NCBI RefSeq assembly: GCF_004138325.1
Contig: NZ_SBLB01000001.1
Coordinates: forward strand, 310,001-374,000
Source: Spirosoma sordidisoli
GTDB lineage: Bacteria > Bacteroidota > Bacteroidia > Cytophagales > Spirosomataceae
Direction: 5' to 3'
Length of the DNA stretch: 64,000 bases
Position numbers and translations under genes: made by a program
Notes under the pieces: generated by a model
What the model saw: only the letters and a program-made list of their open reading frames with translations
Database searches by the model: none
What the model was told of the DNA's origin: nothing
Part shown: one piece after another, positions 29,274 to 37,983 of the stretch
Position numbering within the stretch: the stretch's first letter is position 1
How the letters are laid out: each line of letters begins with the position of its first letter

Positions 29274-30611
29274 ATGGCAACTATACTCACCGAGGCAGAA
29301 GCGAAAACCCTGCTTCAAAAAGTCCTGAGCTACTCGAAAGCCGACGAGTGCGAAGTAAACCTGTCGGGCGAAGAACGCGGTAACGTCCGCTATGCCCGTA
29401 ACGAGGTCAGCACCAGCGGCTCGCTCACCAACCAGAACCTGGTTGTTCAGTCGTCATTTGGCAAGAAAGTCGGGACGGCTACTATCGACGAGTTCGACGA
29501 TGCCTCGCTCGAAAAAGTGGTTCGGCGGGCCGAAGAACTCGCGCGGCTGGCACCCGAAAACCCCGAATACATGGGCGTGCTGGGGCCGCAGACGTACCTG
29601 AAAGCGAACGGCTTCTTCGACACGACCGCCAACATCACCCCCGACACCCGGGCCGAAGCCGTTGCGAAAAGTCTGCAACTGACCCGCGACGCCAGGCTGA
29701 CGGCCGCCGGGTTTATGGAAGATCGTCATGGCTATTCGGCCATGATGAACTCAAAAGGATTGTTTGCCTATTACCCCAGCACCAACGTCAACTTCTCGCT
29801 GACCGTCCGCACCGAAGACGGCAAAGGGTCGGGCTACGTAGCCAGGGGCTATAGCGATATCACCAAACTCGACACCGCAGCCGCTACCAGCATCGCTATT
29901 CAGAAAGCGCGGGGGTCGGCCGAAGCCAGAGCCATCGAACCAGGTAAGTACACCGTCATTCTGGAACCTACCGCAGCGGTGGTACTCCTGGAGAACGTAT
30001 TCTTCAACATGGATGCCCGGTCGGCCGATGAAGGTCGGTCCTATTTCAGCAAGTCAGGTGGTAAAAGCCGGCTTGGCGACAAGATCGTCGACGAGCGCGT
30101 CACGATTTACTCGGACCCGACCAATGCTGAACTACCCGCGTCGCCCTGGTCGGGTGACGGGCAGGCGCAGCAGAAAACCATGTGGATCGAAAAAGGGGTT
30201 GTCAAGAACCTGTCGTATTCCCGGTACTGGGCCCAGAAGCAGGGTAAAAAACCGCTGCCGGGCCCCAACAACGTGATCATGATGGGCGGCAACTCATCGC
30301 TCGACGATATGATCAAGAGCACCCAGCGGGGTATTCTGGTCACCAAACTCTGGTACATCCGCGAGGTCGATCCGCAAACGATTCTACTGACCGGACTCAC
30401 CCGCGACGGTACGTTCTACATCGAGAATGGCAAGATCAAGCATCCGGTCAAGAACTTCCGGTTCAACGAAAGCCCGATCATCATGCTCAACAACCTCGAA
30501 GCCCTGGGCAAGCCAGAGCGCGTGGTCAGCACGGAGTCGGATCAGAACTACCTGATTCCGCCCATGAAGATCCGGGAGTTTACCTTCACCAGCCTGTCAG
30601 ACGCCGTATAG
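29274..30611 (+). CDS. TldE/PmbA-family partner protein, copy 2
   Basis: 445 residues, similar to copy 1 throughout (RYARNEVSTSGSLTNQNLVV; GTATIDEFDDASLEKVVRRA), without the zinc motif. The Gly-rich loop of copy 1 is replaced by a shorter SPWSGDGQAQQK. It begins 24 bases after TldD copy 2. No signal peptide is visible. A terminator-like hairpin follows its stop. Confidence 0.85.
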   Translation: MATILTEAEAKTLLQKVLSYSKADECEVNLSGEERGNVRYARNEVSTSGSLTNQNLVVQSSFGKKVGTATIDEFDDASLEKVVRRAEELARLAPENPEYMGVLGPQTYLKANGFFDTTANITPDTRAEAVAKSLQLTRDARLTAAGFMEDRHGYSAMMNSKGLFAYYPSTNVNFSLTVRTEDGKGSGYVARGYSDITKLDTAAATSIAIQKARGSAEARAIEPGKYTVILEPTAAVVLLENVFFNMDARSADEGRSYFSKSGGKSRLGDKIVDERVTIYSDPTNAELPASPWSGDGQAQQKTMWIEKGVVKNLSYSRYWAQKQGKKPLPGPNNVIMMGGNSSLDDMIKSTQRGILVTKLWYIREVDPQTILLTGLTRDGTFYIENGKIKHPVKNFRFNESPIIMLNNLEALGKPERVVSTESDQNYLIPPMKIREFTFTSLSDAV

Positions 30612-30619
30612 CCATCCGT

Positions 30620-30655
30620 AGCCATCGGGTGGCCCCCATCCGATGGCTATTTGCT
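30620..30655 (+). terminator. Hairpin after the second Tld pair
   Basis: AGCCATCGG (30620-30628) pairs with CCGATGGCT (30640-30648), followed by the T-rich ATTTGCTATTTA. Probable terminator of the tld operon. Confidence 0.6.
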
Positions 30656-30671
30656 ATTTATCAACTACCGC

Positions 30672-31118
30672 ATGGTGCTGGATACCCTACAGGCGCTGTT
30701 TCGCCGGGACCTCGAACGACTCAGGAACGAGATTGACGCCTATCGATCAGAAGAGCAAATCTGGGCAGTCGATGGCCAGATTCCCAACTCGGCAGGGAAC
30801 CTCTGTCTGCATCTGGTGGGCAATCTGAATACCTATATCGGTGCCGAACTCGGCAAAACCGGATACGTACGCGACCGCCCGGCGGAGTTCGCGCTCAAGG
30901 GGATTACCAAAGCAGTGCTGATCAATCAGGTTGAGCAGACGATAGCCGTTGTTGAGCAGACCCTTCGCCAGCTCGATGATCAGCAGCTGGAGCAGGCCTA
31001 TCCGATCGTGGTGCTGAACGAGCCAACCACCACCGGTTTTTTGCTGATTCATCTGGCCACCCACCTGGGTTACCACCTGGGGCAAATCAATTACCACAGA
31101 CGGCTACTTGATCAGTAG
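30672..31118 (+). CDS. DinB-superfamily protein (DUF1572-like)
   Basis: 148 residues from the ATG at 30672 (MVLDTLQALFRRDLERL). A four-helix bundle with metal-site histidines is expected: NLCLHLVGNLNTYIGAEL near residue 45 and LIHLATHLGYHLGQINYHRR at the C-terminus are the usual DinB signatures. Family members include bacillithiol or mycothiol-dependent transferases, but most have no known reaction. It sits between the tld operon and a GNAT gene. Confidence 0.8.
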   Translation: MVLDTLQALFRRDLERLRNEIDAYRSEEQIWAVDGQIPNSAGNLCLHLVGNLNTYIGAELGKTGYVRDRPAEFALKGITKAVLINQVEQTIAVVEQTLRQLDDQQLEQAYPIVVLNEPTTTGFLLIHLATHLGYHLGQINYHRRLLDQ

Positions 31119-31139
31119 TCCGCTGTTTCTGCGCAGGAG

Positions 31140-31646
31140 ATGATTACGATTATACCAGCTACCGACGAGCATTTACCCGTAATCCGCGACATGGCTTACC
31201 GAACCTGGCCCGGAACGTTCGGGCAGATTCTGACCGACGGGCAGATTCAGTACATGCTGGAGATGATGTACAGCCCGATGGCCCTCCGGGCGCAGGTGCA
31301 TGAGCAGAAGCATGTGTTTTTACTGGCGCAGGAAGCCGACCAGGATACCTTTCTGGGGTATGTTTCGTACGAGCTGACCTATCGGCATCAGCCCGTCACG
31401 AAGATTCACAAGCTGTATATCGTGCCCGAGAGCCAGGGTAAAGGCGTAGGAAACGCACTGGTCGGTGCGGTAGCCGATGCGGCCCGGCAGGCCGGTGACG
31501 AGGCCCTTTCTCTGAACGTAAACCGGTTCAATAAAGCCGTTGGCTTTTATGAACGGCTGGGATTCGCAGTGGCAGGGTCGGAGACCATCGACATTGGCAA
31601 TGGCTTCATCATGGACGATCTGATCATGAAAAAACCACTCGGCTGA
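31140..31646 (+). CDS. GNAT-family N-acetyltransferase
   Basis: 168 residues. The acetyl-CoA motif A is clear: IHKLYIVPESQGKGVGNALV, followed by ALSLNVNRFNKAVGFYERLGF and the terminal strand DDLIMKKPL. This family moves an acetyl group to an amine of a small molecule or protein; the acceptor is not predictable. It starts 22 bases after the DinB-like gene, so the two may share a transcript. Confidence 0.85.
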   Translation: MITIIPATDEHLPVIRDMAYRTWPGTFGQILTDGQIQYMLEMMYSPMALRAQVHEQKHVFLLAQEADQDTFLGYVSYELTYRHQPVTKIHKLYIVPESQGKGVGNALVGAVADAARQAGDEALSLNVNRFNKAVGFYERLGFAVAGSETIDIGNGFIMDDLIMKKPLG

Positions 31647-31719
31647 TGGTATATCCACCAAACCCGCGTTAGTATAATATGACCCGCGCCGGTATTGCCG
31701 GCTTACTCAACTGCTTATT

Positions 31720-32337
31720 TTGAAACCATTCGTTTTCACCCGCATCCAATACACCTCCGGCGACTGGGATACCGATCAGCGAATGCCTACGAATCTGCTG
31801 CATTCCCTGGTGGAGTATACTACCCTGCCCGTCGACCAGAAAGAGCGTGTAGTGCGGCTCAACAGTCCCGACCTGTTCAAAAGCCCGTTTTGCTACCTCA
31901 GCGGGCATAAGCTGGTCGAGTTTTCGGGTACCGAGCGGGACTATTTCAAGCGGTATGTACAGAATGGTGGCTTCGTCTTTGTCGATGACTGTAACCATGA
32001 CATTGATGGGTTGTTTGCCAAGTCATTCGAGCAGGAGATGGAACGGACGTTCGGGCCGAAAGCGTTGCAGAAGATTCCCAACACCCACCCGATCTACAGC
32101 TGTTTTTTTAAATTTCCGGAGGGGCCGCCAACGACCTCGTTCGAGCTGAATGGCTGGGGCGATGACCTCGTCCATGATTACCTGAAAGCAATTATCGTCA
32201 ACGGCCGGATCGGGGTGCTGTATAGCAACAAAGATTACGGCTGCGAATGGGACTATGATTTTAGAAACAAACGGTTTCTGGCCGAAGACAATACCAAGTT
32301 CGGTGTCAATATCGTGACGTATGCGTTGACGGCCTGA
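31720..32337 (+). CDS. DUF4159 family protein
   Basis: 205 residues, start TTG at 31720; no earlier ATG exists and the conserved opening FTRIQYTSGDWDTDQRMPTN needs this start. GGFVFVDDCNHDIDG matches a glutamine-amidotransferase-like fold found in DUF4159. In Bacteroidota this gene usually opens the MoxR-DUF58-BatA operon, as here. The molecular role is unknown; the operon as a whole is tied to envelope or stress functions. Confidence 0.8.
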   Translation: MKPFVFTRIQYTSGDWDTDQRMPTNLLHSLVEYTTLPVDQKERVVRLNSPDLFKSPFCYLSGHKLVEFSGTERDYFKRYVQNGGFVFVDDCNHDIDGLFAKSFEQEMERTFGPKALQKIPNTHPIYSCFFKFPEGPPTTSFELNGWGDDLVHDYLKAIIVNGRIGVLYSNKDYGCEWDYDFRNKRFLAEDNTKFGVNIVTYALTA

Positions 32338-32353
32338 CCCCAAACTACATCAG

Positions 32354-32413
32354 AATTCGCGGAGGAAAGGCACGGAGCCCCGGCGAATTTCAGGCACCTG
32401 ATTGCTCTCCGTG
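32354..32413 (+). promoter_or_regulatory. Possible pseudoknot in the MoxR leader
   Basis: Stem 1 pairs AATTCGC (32354-32360) with GCGAATT (32383-32389). CACGGAG (32371-32377), inside its loop, pairs with CTCCGTG (32407-32413) outside. The two stems are nested as an H-type pseudoknot or compete as alternative hairpins, shortly before the TTG start of the MoxR gene. Confidence 0.35.
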
Positions 32414-32438
32414 TACCCTTCTATACAACCTGACTATT

Positions 32439-33413
32439 TTGGAAACACAACACTACAAAGCCCTGGTGGCCAAGCTTCCGCTGCTGAAGGCTGAAATCGG
32501 CAAGGTCATCATCGGACAGCAGGACGCCGTCAACGAAGTTCTGACGGCCTTACTGGCGGGTGGCCACTGTCTGCTCGAAGGGGTGCCAGGCCTGGCCAAA
32601 ACGCTTATGGTCCGCACCATGGCCGATGCGCTGGCTATGCGCTTCAAACGCATCCAGTTCACCCCCGACCTGATGCCGGGCGATATCGTAGGTACCGAAG
32701 TGCTGGAAGAAGACCACAACACGGGCAAAAAGTTCTTCCAGTTCAACCAGGGGCCCATTTTCGCCAATGTGGTGCTGGCCGACGAGATCAACCGGACTCC
32801 GCCCAAGACCCAGGCGGCCATGCTCGAAGCCATGCAGGAGTACAAGGTTACCTACGGCGGTACCGACTATCCCCTGCCGAAGCCGTTCCTGATCATTGCT
32901 ACGCAAAACCCCATCGAACAGGCCGGCACCTATCCCCTGCCCGAAGCCCAGCTCGACAGGTTTTTGCTCTATATCAAGCTCAGCTACCCTTCCGAGCGCG
33001 AAGAACTGGAGGTTCTCCGCAGCACGACCGGAACCAGTCGCGCCGACCTGCAAACGATCCTAACCGATCAGGACATCCTCGACCTCCAGAAACTGACCCG
33101 TCAGGTTCACATCAGCGACGAACTGATCAGCCTGATTAACCGGATGGTGCGGGCGTCGAGGCCAGCCGACTCATCGGTAGCATTCGTCAAACAGTGGGTC
33201 GAGTGGGGCGCGGGGCCGCGGGCGGGGCAGGCGCTGGTGCTCTGTGCCAAAGCCCGGGCCGTGCTGAACGAACGATTCTCGGTAACCCCCGACGATATCC
33301 GGGCGCTGGCCTTCCCGATCCTGCGACATCGAATCGCCCTCAACTTCCGCGCCGATGCCGAAGGTATCACCACCGATCGGGTCATCGATGAACTGCTGAA
33401 AGCGGTGAAGTAA
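32439..33413 (+). CDS. MoxR-family AAA+ ATPase
   Basis: 324 residues, start TTG at 32439 (no ATG upstream in frame). Walker A is GVPGLAKT, Walker B NVVLADEINRTPPKTQAAML, with sensor ATQNPIEQAGTYPLPEAQLD and DRFLLYIKL. MoxR ATPases act as chaperones with von Willebrand A partners, often to assemble metal or membrane complexes. The DUF58 partner gene lies 196 bases downstream, after two large hairpins. The 19-base segment before its start (ACAACCTGACTATTTT) recurs almost unchanged before the gene at 37984. Confidence 0.92.
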   Translation: METQHYKALVAKLPLLKAEIGKVIIGQQDAVNEVLTALLAGGHCLLEGVPGLAKTLMVRTMADALAMRFKRIQFTPDLMPGDIVGTEVLEEDHNTGKKFFQFNQGPIFANVVLADEINRTPPKTQAAMLEAMQEYKVTYGGTDYPLPKPFLIIATQNPIEQAGTYPLPEAQLDRFLLYIKLSYPSEREELEVLRSTTGTSRADLQTILTDQDILDLQKLTRQVHISDELISLINRMVRASRPADSSVAFVKQWVEWGAGPRAGQALVLCAKARAVLNERFSVTPDDIRALAFPILRHRIALNFRADAEGITTDRVIDELLKAVK

Positions 33414-33432
33414 ATGTGTCCGGACGAGCTAC

Positions 33433-33580
33433 AGCGCCGACCCCATGGACCACGGTGTTTATGACCTCCCGTGACCGTGGTCCGTGCGGTCGGCGCTCCG
33501 ATCCCCACGGACCACTCGCGCGTCAGCAATACCATCCGAACAAGTGGTCCGTGGGGACACGGACCACGGTGTTTAGTGAT
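33433..33580 (+). repeat. Cluster of large inverted repeats between moxR and DUF58 genes
   Basis: Hairpin 1 joins 33433-33442 with 33488-33497 and, inside, 33444-33456 with 33474-33486 (one G-T pair). Hairpin 2 joins 33503-33516 with 33543-33556, 14 perfect pairs. The unit GGACCACGGTGTTTA occurs at 33447-33461 and again at about 33561-33575. All are built from variants of GTGGTCCGTG, so the region looks like an extragenic palindromic repeat that expanded by duplication. Confidence 0.75.
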
Positions 33581-33609
33581 CATGACCTCAACTCTGAAAA
33601 CGAATCAAC

Positions 33610-34461
33610 ATGCTCAGTACCGATCTCATCAAACTCAACAACCTTCAGCTGGCCGGCAAGCTGGTCAGCGATGAGCTGCTGCTTGGGATCCAGGCCAGCC
33701 GCCGGTCGGGGGTGGGAACCGAGTTTGAGCAGTTTCGGCACTACGTACCCGGCGATGATCCGAAACGGATCGACTGGAAACGGTTTGCCCAGACCGGCCA
33801 TCATCTCATTCGGGAGTCGTCTACCGAGAGTAACCAGCATATCCGATTGCTGCTCGATCTGTCGGGCTCGATGAATTATACCGAAGCGGGCGTAAACCGG
33901 CTGGCCTATGCCAAGATTCTGCTGGCTTCGCTGGCTTACATCGGCAACCGGCAGGGCGATCAGCTGAGCCTGTACGGGTTGCAGAACGGCGCTGTTCAGC
34001 TGATGGTAGCCGCCGGTAAGTCGTCGTTTCAGAAGGTGGTAGCGACGCTGGAGTCGGCTCGGGCCGCGGGGGCCTGGCAAAGTGACAGCACTAGCTTCCC
34101 GGAATTCAGCCGGAAACAAAGCGAACTGCTCATTATGGCATCGGACTTTTTGCAGGTGGGCGACGAGTGGCTGAATCTCATCCGAAACATAGCCGGGCCA
34201 CGTCGGGAGATCGTTATCTTTCAGCTGCTGGGCGATACGGAACTGACCTTCGACCTGAGCGGGTTTTATCGGTTCCAGGATATGGAAACCGGCCAGGAGC
34301 TTGAACTCCAGGCCGAAGCGGTACGCGACGAAGTCCGGCAACGGGCATCGGACTATCTGGCCAGGCTGGATGAAGCCCTGCGGATTCCGCACGTCCGGCT
34401 CATCCGGGTGCGGCTGAGCGAGCCGATTGCGCTGGTATTAAAAACCTTTTTGCTGCGTTAG
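33610..34461 (+). CDS. DUF58 protein with von Willebrand A-like domain
   Basis: 283 residues. The DUF58 signature lies at 35-70 (RSGVGTEFEQFRHYVPGDDP, then RIDWKRFAQTG), followed by the VWA metal site LLLDLSGSMNY and later MASDFLQVGDEW. It is the usual partner of MoxR, and may display or hold a client while MoxR acts. It is followed by the BatA-like gene with a two-base gap. Confidence 0.88.
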   Translation: MLSTDLIKLNNLQLAGKLVSDELLLGIQASRRSGVGTEFEQFRHYVPGDDPKRIDWKRFAQTGHHLIRESSTESNQHIRLLLDLSGSMNYTEAGVNRLAYAKILLASLAYIGNRQGDQLSLYGLQNGAVQLMVAAGKSSFQKVVATLESARAAGAWQSDSTSFPEFSRKQSELLIMASDFLQVGDEWLNLIRNIAGPRREIVIFQLLGDTELTFDLSGFYRFQDMETGQELELQAEAVRDEVRQRASDYLARLDEALRIPHVRLIRVRLSEPIALVLKTFLLR

Positions 34462-34463
34462 TT

Positions 34464-35684
34464 ATGTCGTTTATAGAACCGGCTTTGCTGTGGGGGGCGC
34501 TGGCCATTGCCATTCCCATCGCGATCCACTTCTGGCACCAGAAGCGCGGAACGCCCCTGCCGTGGGCTGCCACCCGCTGGCTCACCGAACGCGACCAGCA
34601 ACAAAGCCGGGGGTTGCGGCTCGACAACCGATGGCTGCTGCTCGTACGCTGTCTGCTGCTCCTGCTGCTGGCGGCTCTGCTGGCCCAACCCCTGCTCCGG
34701 GGACTGACCACCGATAAGACCGTTCAGCGCATTCACCTCGTTCAGCCCACGGACCGAGTAACTACCAATTTTCGGTTCGAGCTGGCCGAAGCCCGTCGAA
34801 AAGGCGAGAAAGTCTACTGGGCCACCCGCCGGCCGGAATTGATGAACGAAGATGGCACACTGTCTGACCAGCCGACCACCGACGGGTCGACCCGTTCATC
34901 TGGTTCATGGAGCGGCCTGACCCTTCAGACCGCCATCGACCAGCTACCCCATACGAACACCGAGCTGCATCTGTATCTGGTCAATGACCCCAGGCTGGCT
35001 GATGTACCCGCCATTTCGGTTCCGGCCCGATATCGGCTCCATACGATGGTCGATTCGTCGGTGCGACCACGCCCGTTTCTGAATCTCGGCAACTCGAAAA
35101 AACTACTGGTTAACCGGGCGGGCGTACTGACCACGACAGCCGCGCCCGACCCGTCACTTTCTCTTCAGTCGGCACCGGCTCACTCCGGCCCGCTGCGGGT
35201 GCTGCTCTACTACCCCGACAAGCCACAGCGGCAAACGGTTCGGGCTGCGTTGCAGGCGCTGACGGATGTATACTCACTCGGCTTCACGATCGATGAAAAA
35301 GCCGCACCAGGAACGGTTTATGACTGGGTGCTGACCAACCGATCTCCTCTCCGGCCGAACCCGCAAACGCTGTATGTCGTGTCGGGAGTAGCCCAGACGG
35401 TCCCCGCCGACAATGTGGTATTCACTAACGAGAGTCTGACACCCCCAGCCTCGGAGCTAGTAGCCAGCGGCCAGCTACCCGAATGGTTGGGCGACAAGTT
35501 GGTCCGGCATCTCGGCCTGCTCGACAACCGGGCTCCGCTCAGCCAGTCGGCATTACGGGCGCTCTTCGTCCCCACGGCCAAACCCGACCCCGTACAACAG
35601 GCTGGTCTGCAACACGCGCTGACCCTGCTCCTGATCGTTTTATTGATACTCGAACGCTGGATCGCGCTGACCAAAAACGCATGA
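34464..35684 (+). CDS. BatA-type membrane protein
   Basis: 406 residues. The N-terminal domain is the aerotolerance-regulator (BatA) type: a helix IEPALLWGALAIAIPIAIHF, then the second membrane helix LLLVRCLLLLLLAALLAQPL. A long soluble section without a visible VWA metal site follows, and a C-terminal helix HALTLLLIVLLILERWI. It should be inserted in the inner membrane with the middle part on the outer side. Its stop overlaps the next start (ATGA at 35681-35684). Confidence 0.82.
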   Translation: MSFIEPALLWGALAIAIPIAIHFWHQKRGTPLPWAATRWLTERDQQQSRGLRLDNRWLLLVRCLLLLLLAALLAQPLLRGLTTDKTVQRIHLVQPTDRVTTNFRFELAEARRKGEKVYWATRRPELMNEDGTLSDQPTTDGSTRSSGSWSGLTLQTAIDQLPHTNTELHLYLVNDPRLADVPAISVPARYRLHTMVDSSVRPRPFLNLGNSKKLLVNRAGVLTTTAAPDPSLSLQSAPAHSGPLRVLLYYPDKPQRQTVRAALQALTDVYSLGFTIDEKAAPGTVYDWVLTNRSPLRPNPQTLYVVSGVAQTVPADNVVFTNESLTPPASELVASGQLPEWLGDKLVRHLGLLDNRAPLSQSALRALFVPTAKPDPVQQAGLQHALTLLLIVLLILERWIALTKNA

Positions 35685-37939
35685 ACGAACTCCAACGCGC
35701 TTTATCGTCGGTTACGTACCGGCTCTACGCCAATGCGCTGCTCAGAAGTCTGTTGCTGGGCGTAGCCGCCTGGCTGCTGGTAGCGACCCTGACAGGCCCC
35801 TCGCTCTGGTCTTTTCTGGCTGGTTTGGTGGGGCTGGGGCTGGGTGCCTGGCTCACCCGCTTGTATCAGGATAAAAAACCCCAGGCCGTCCAGCTGATTC
35901 ACCAGACCGTTGGCGACGTTGAATACAGCCTGCCCCTGCTGGAAAAATCCCAGCTCAACCTGGCCGAACAGCTTCAGCTCGAACGCCTGGCCGAACGCGT
36001 TCGGGATGTTCAGGTACCGGGCGTAATCCTTAGAAATAGTGGCTTGTATGCCGGCGTTCTGCTGGCTGCGCTGGCCGTATACGCGGGCTATCCGCTGCTG
36101 CGGCAGCAGGGATCGCCGGGACCGGGGCCGAAAGGATTTACCCTGGCCCGGCAACAACCCGCCGATCGCTCACCCGAGCCGCCCGTCTTCCGATCGGCCG
36201 AGCTTCAGGTGCAGCCTCCGGCCTACACCCGTCTGCCCCTTCGGCGGTCGGCCAATCTCAACGCGTCGGCTATTGTCGGCTCCGAACTGACCTGGCGGGT
36301 TCAGTTCAGCACCTCAGAACACGTATCGGTTCGGCTGGTAAACAGCCGGGGGCAGGAGATTCCGTTTCAGGCGTCGGCCACTGGTTTCGTGCACCAGGAT
36401 CGGCTGGTTAATTCGGGACTTTACGCCCTTAAAGCCTACTGGCGAACCAGCCATCGGGGCAAAACAACCGATTCGCTGGTGTACCAGTCCGACTTTTTCC
36501 GGCTCGAAGCCCAGCCCGACCTGGCCCCGAAAATTGAGCCCGGGTCGAAAGAACTGTACACGTTCCATCTCCTCAAAGACCCTAAAACGCTGACCGTTAC
36601 CGCCACGATCTCTGACGACTTCAGCGTATCGCAGGCCTTTATCGTAGCGACGGTGGCGCGGGGATCGGGCGAGAACGTCAAGTTCCGGGAGATGCGAATG
36701 CCGCTGGAGCCCAGGAATTTCCGCGAAGCGAAACTCACCAAAACCCTGAATCTGAACGCCCTGCAGTTTGCCCCCGGCGATGAGCTGTATTACTACTGGG
36801 CCGCCTTCGACAACCGCCAGCCAGAGCCGAACTTTACCAAGTCAGATACCTACTTTGTAGTCTACAAAGACACCACGAAGCTGGAAGAAAGCGAGCTGGC
36901 CACCATGGCCGTTAATATCATGCCCGAGTATTTCAGGAGCCAGCGGCAGATCATCATTGATACGGAGAAGCTCATCGCCACGCGCAAACGGATGCCTGAC
37001 CCCGCTAACCCGACGCACGTCTTTAAGAGCAGTTCGAACGAAATTGGTTTCGACCAGAAAGCCCTCCGGCTGCGGTACGGCCAGTTTCTGGGCGAAGAGT
37101 TCGAGAAATCGATTGGCGGGGGCGATGCGCTGCCGACCGACCGCGATGGGGATCCGGTAGCCGGGTTTGCCGCTATTCAGCAGTACATGCACAAGCACGA
37201 TGAGGGCGAAGGTGAGCATGGCGGGCCACCATCGGGCGGACATGAAGGGCATGACCATGACGGGCATAACCACGGGGGCGGACCGGCCGTTACCGATAAA
37301 GACCCGGTAGCGGCCCTGATGGAGCAGTACATCCACTCGCACGACGATGCCGAGACCAACACCTTTCATGAACAATCGACCCGGTCGCTGCTGAAGATGG
37401 CGCTGGAGAACATGTGGCAGTCGGAACTGCACCTGCGCCTGTATGAACCCGAGAAAGCGTTGCCCTTTGAGCGCAAGGCACTGGAGTTTCTGAAGCTCTC
37501 GCAGCAGAAAGCCCGCTCATACGTCAAAAAAACCGGGTTCGACCCGCCCCCCATCAAGGAAAAGGAAACCCGCCTGACGGGCGAGCTAACGAACGTTGAC
37601 CCCACCAACCGGCAGAGCCGCACCATCAGCCAGGTACAGATAGCACCGATGGTCGCCGACGTACTGGGGTATCTGGACCAGCCGCAGCTAACCGCCCAAC
37701 AACGGTTCACGGTTCAGCAGCTCGGTAATGCGCTCGCAGACCGAACCCTCAACAGCGGTCTGACCAACTGGTCGGTGCTGGCCAGTCTGCAGAAGTTAAC
37801 CAACGGAAAGCCCTTATCAGCCGCGGAGAAAACGAGCCTGAAAACCAGACTGTACGCGCTGAGCAATCCGACCAAACAGACCGAAGCGGCCTATAGAAGC
37901 AGTCCGGCCCTGGAACGGGCGTTCTGGCGGCATCTGTAA
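35681..37939 (+). CDS. Large DUF4175-like membrane protein with histidine-rich loop
   Basis: 752 residues from the overlapping ATG at 35681. Two membrane helices occur near residues 25-65 and another near 120-145 (LYAGVLLAALAVYAGYPLL). A large soluble region follows with beta-rich then helical parts. At about residues 505-545 there are 11 histidines in a Gly/Asp/Glu-rich loop (HKHDEGEGEHGG; HEGHDHDGHNHGGG), which looks like a metal-binding segment. Genes of this type follow MoxR-DUF58-BatA in Bacteroidota. The exact function is unknown. Confidence 0.7.
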   Translation: MNELQRALSSVTYRLYANALLRSLLLGVAAWLLVATLTGPSLWSFLAGLVGLGLGAWLTRLYQDKKPQAVQLIHQTVGDVEYSLPLLEKSQLNLAEQLQLERLAERVRDVQVPGVILRNSGLYAGVLLAALAVYAGYPLLRQQGSPGPGPKGFTLARQQPADRSPEPPVFRSAELQVQPPAYTRLPLRRSANLNASAIVGSELTWRVQFSTSEHVSVRLVNSRGQEIPFQASATGFVHQDRLVNSGLYALKAYWRTSHRGKTTDSLVYQSDFFRLEAQPDLAPKIEPGSKELYTFHLLKDPKTLTVTATISDDFSVSQAFIVATVARGSGENVKFREMRMPLEPRNFREAKLTKTLNLNALQFAPGDELYYYWAAFDNRQPEPNFTKSDTYFVVYKDTTKLEESELATMAVNIMPEYFRSQRQIIIDTEKLIATRKRMPDPANPTHVFKSSSNEIGFDQKALRLRYGQFLGEEFEKSIGGGDALPTDRDGDPVAGFAAIQQYMHKHDEGEGEHGGPPSGGHEGHDHDGHNHGGGPAVTDKDPVAALMEQYIHSHDDAETNTFHEQSTRSLLKMALENMWQSELHLRLYEPEKALPFERKALEFLKLSQQKARSYVKKTGFDPPPIKEKETRLTGELTNVDPTNRQSRTISQVQIAPMVADVLGYLDQPQLTAQQRFTVQQLGNALADRTLNSGLTNWSVLASLQKLTNGKPLSAAEKTSLKTRLYALSNPTKQTEAAYRSSPALERAFWRHL

Positions 37940-37983
37940 ACCAGCCCACCGAATTAACTGGTCATACAACCTGGCTATTTTCG

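Noticed and set aside
37177..37362. Small antisense frames across the histidine-rich loop
   Set aside because: Composition artefact of the His/Gly codons read backward.
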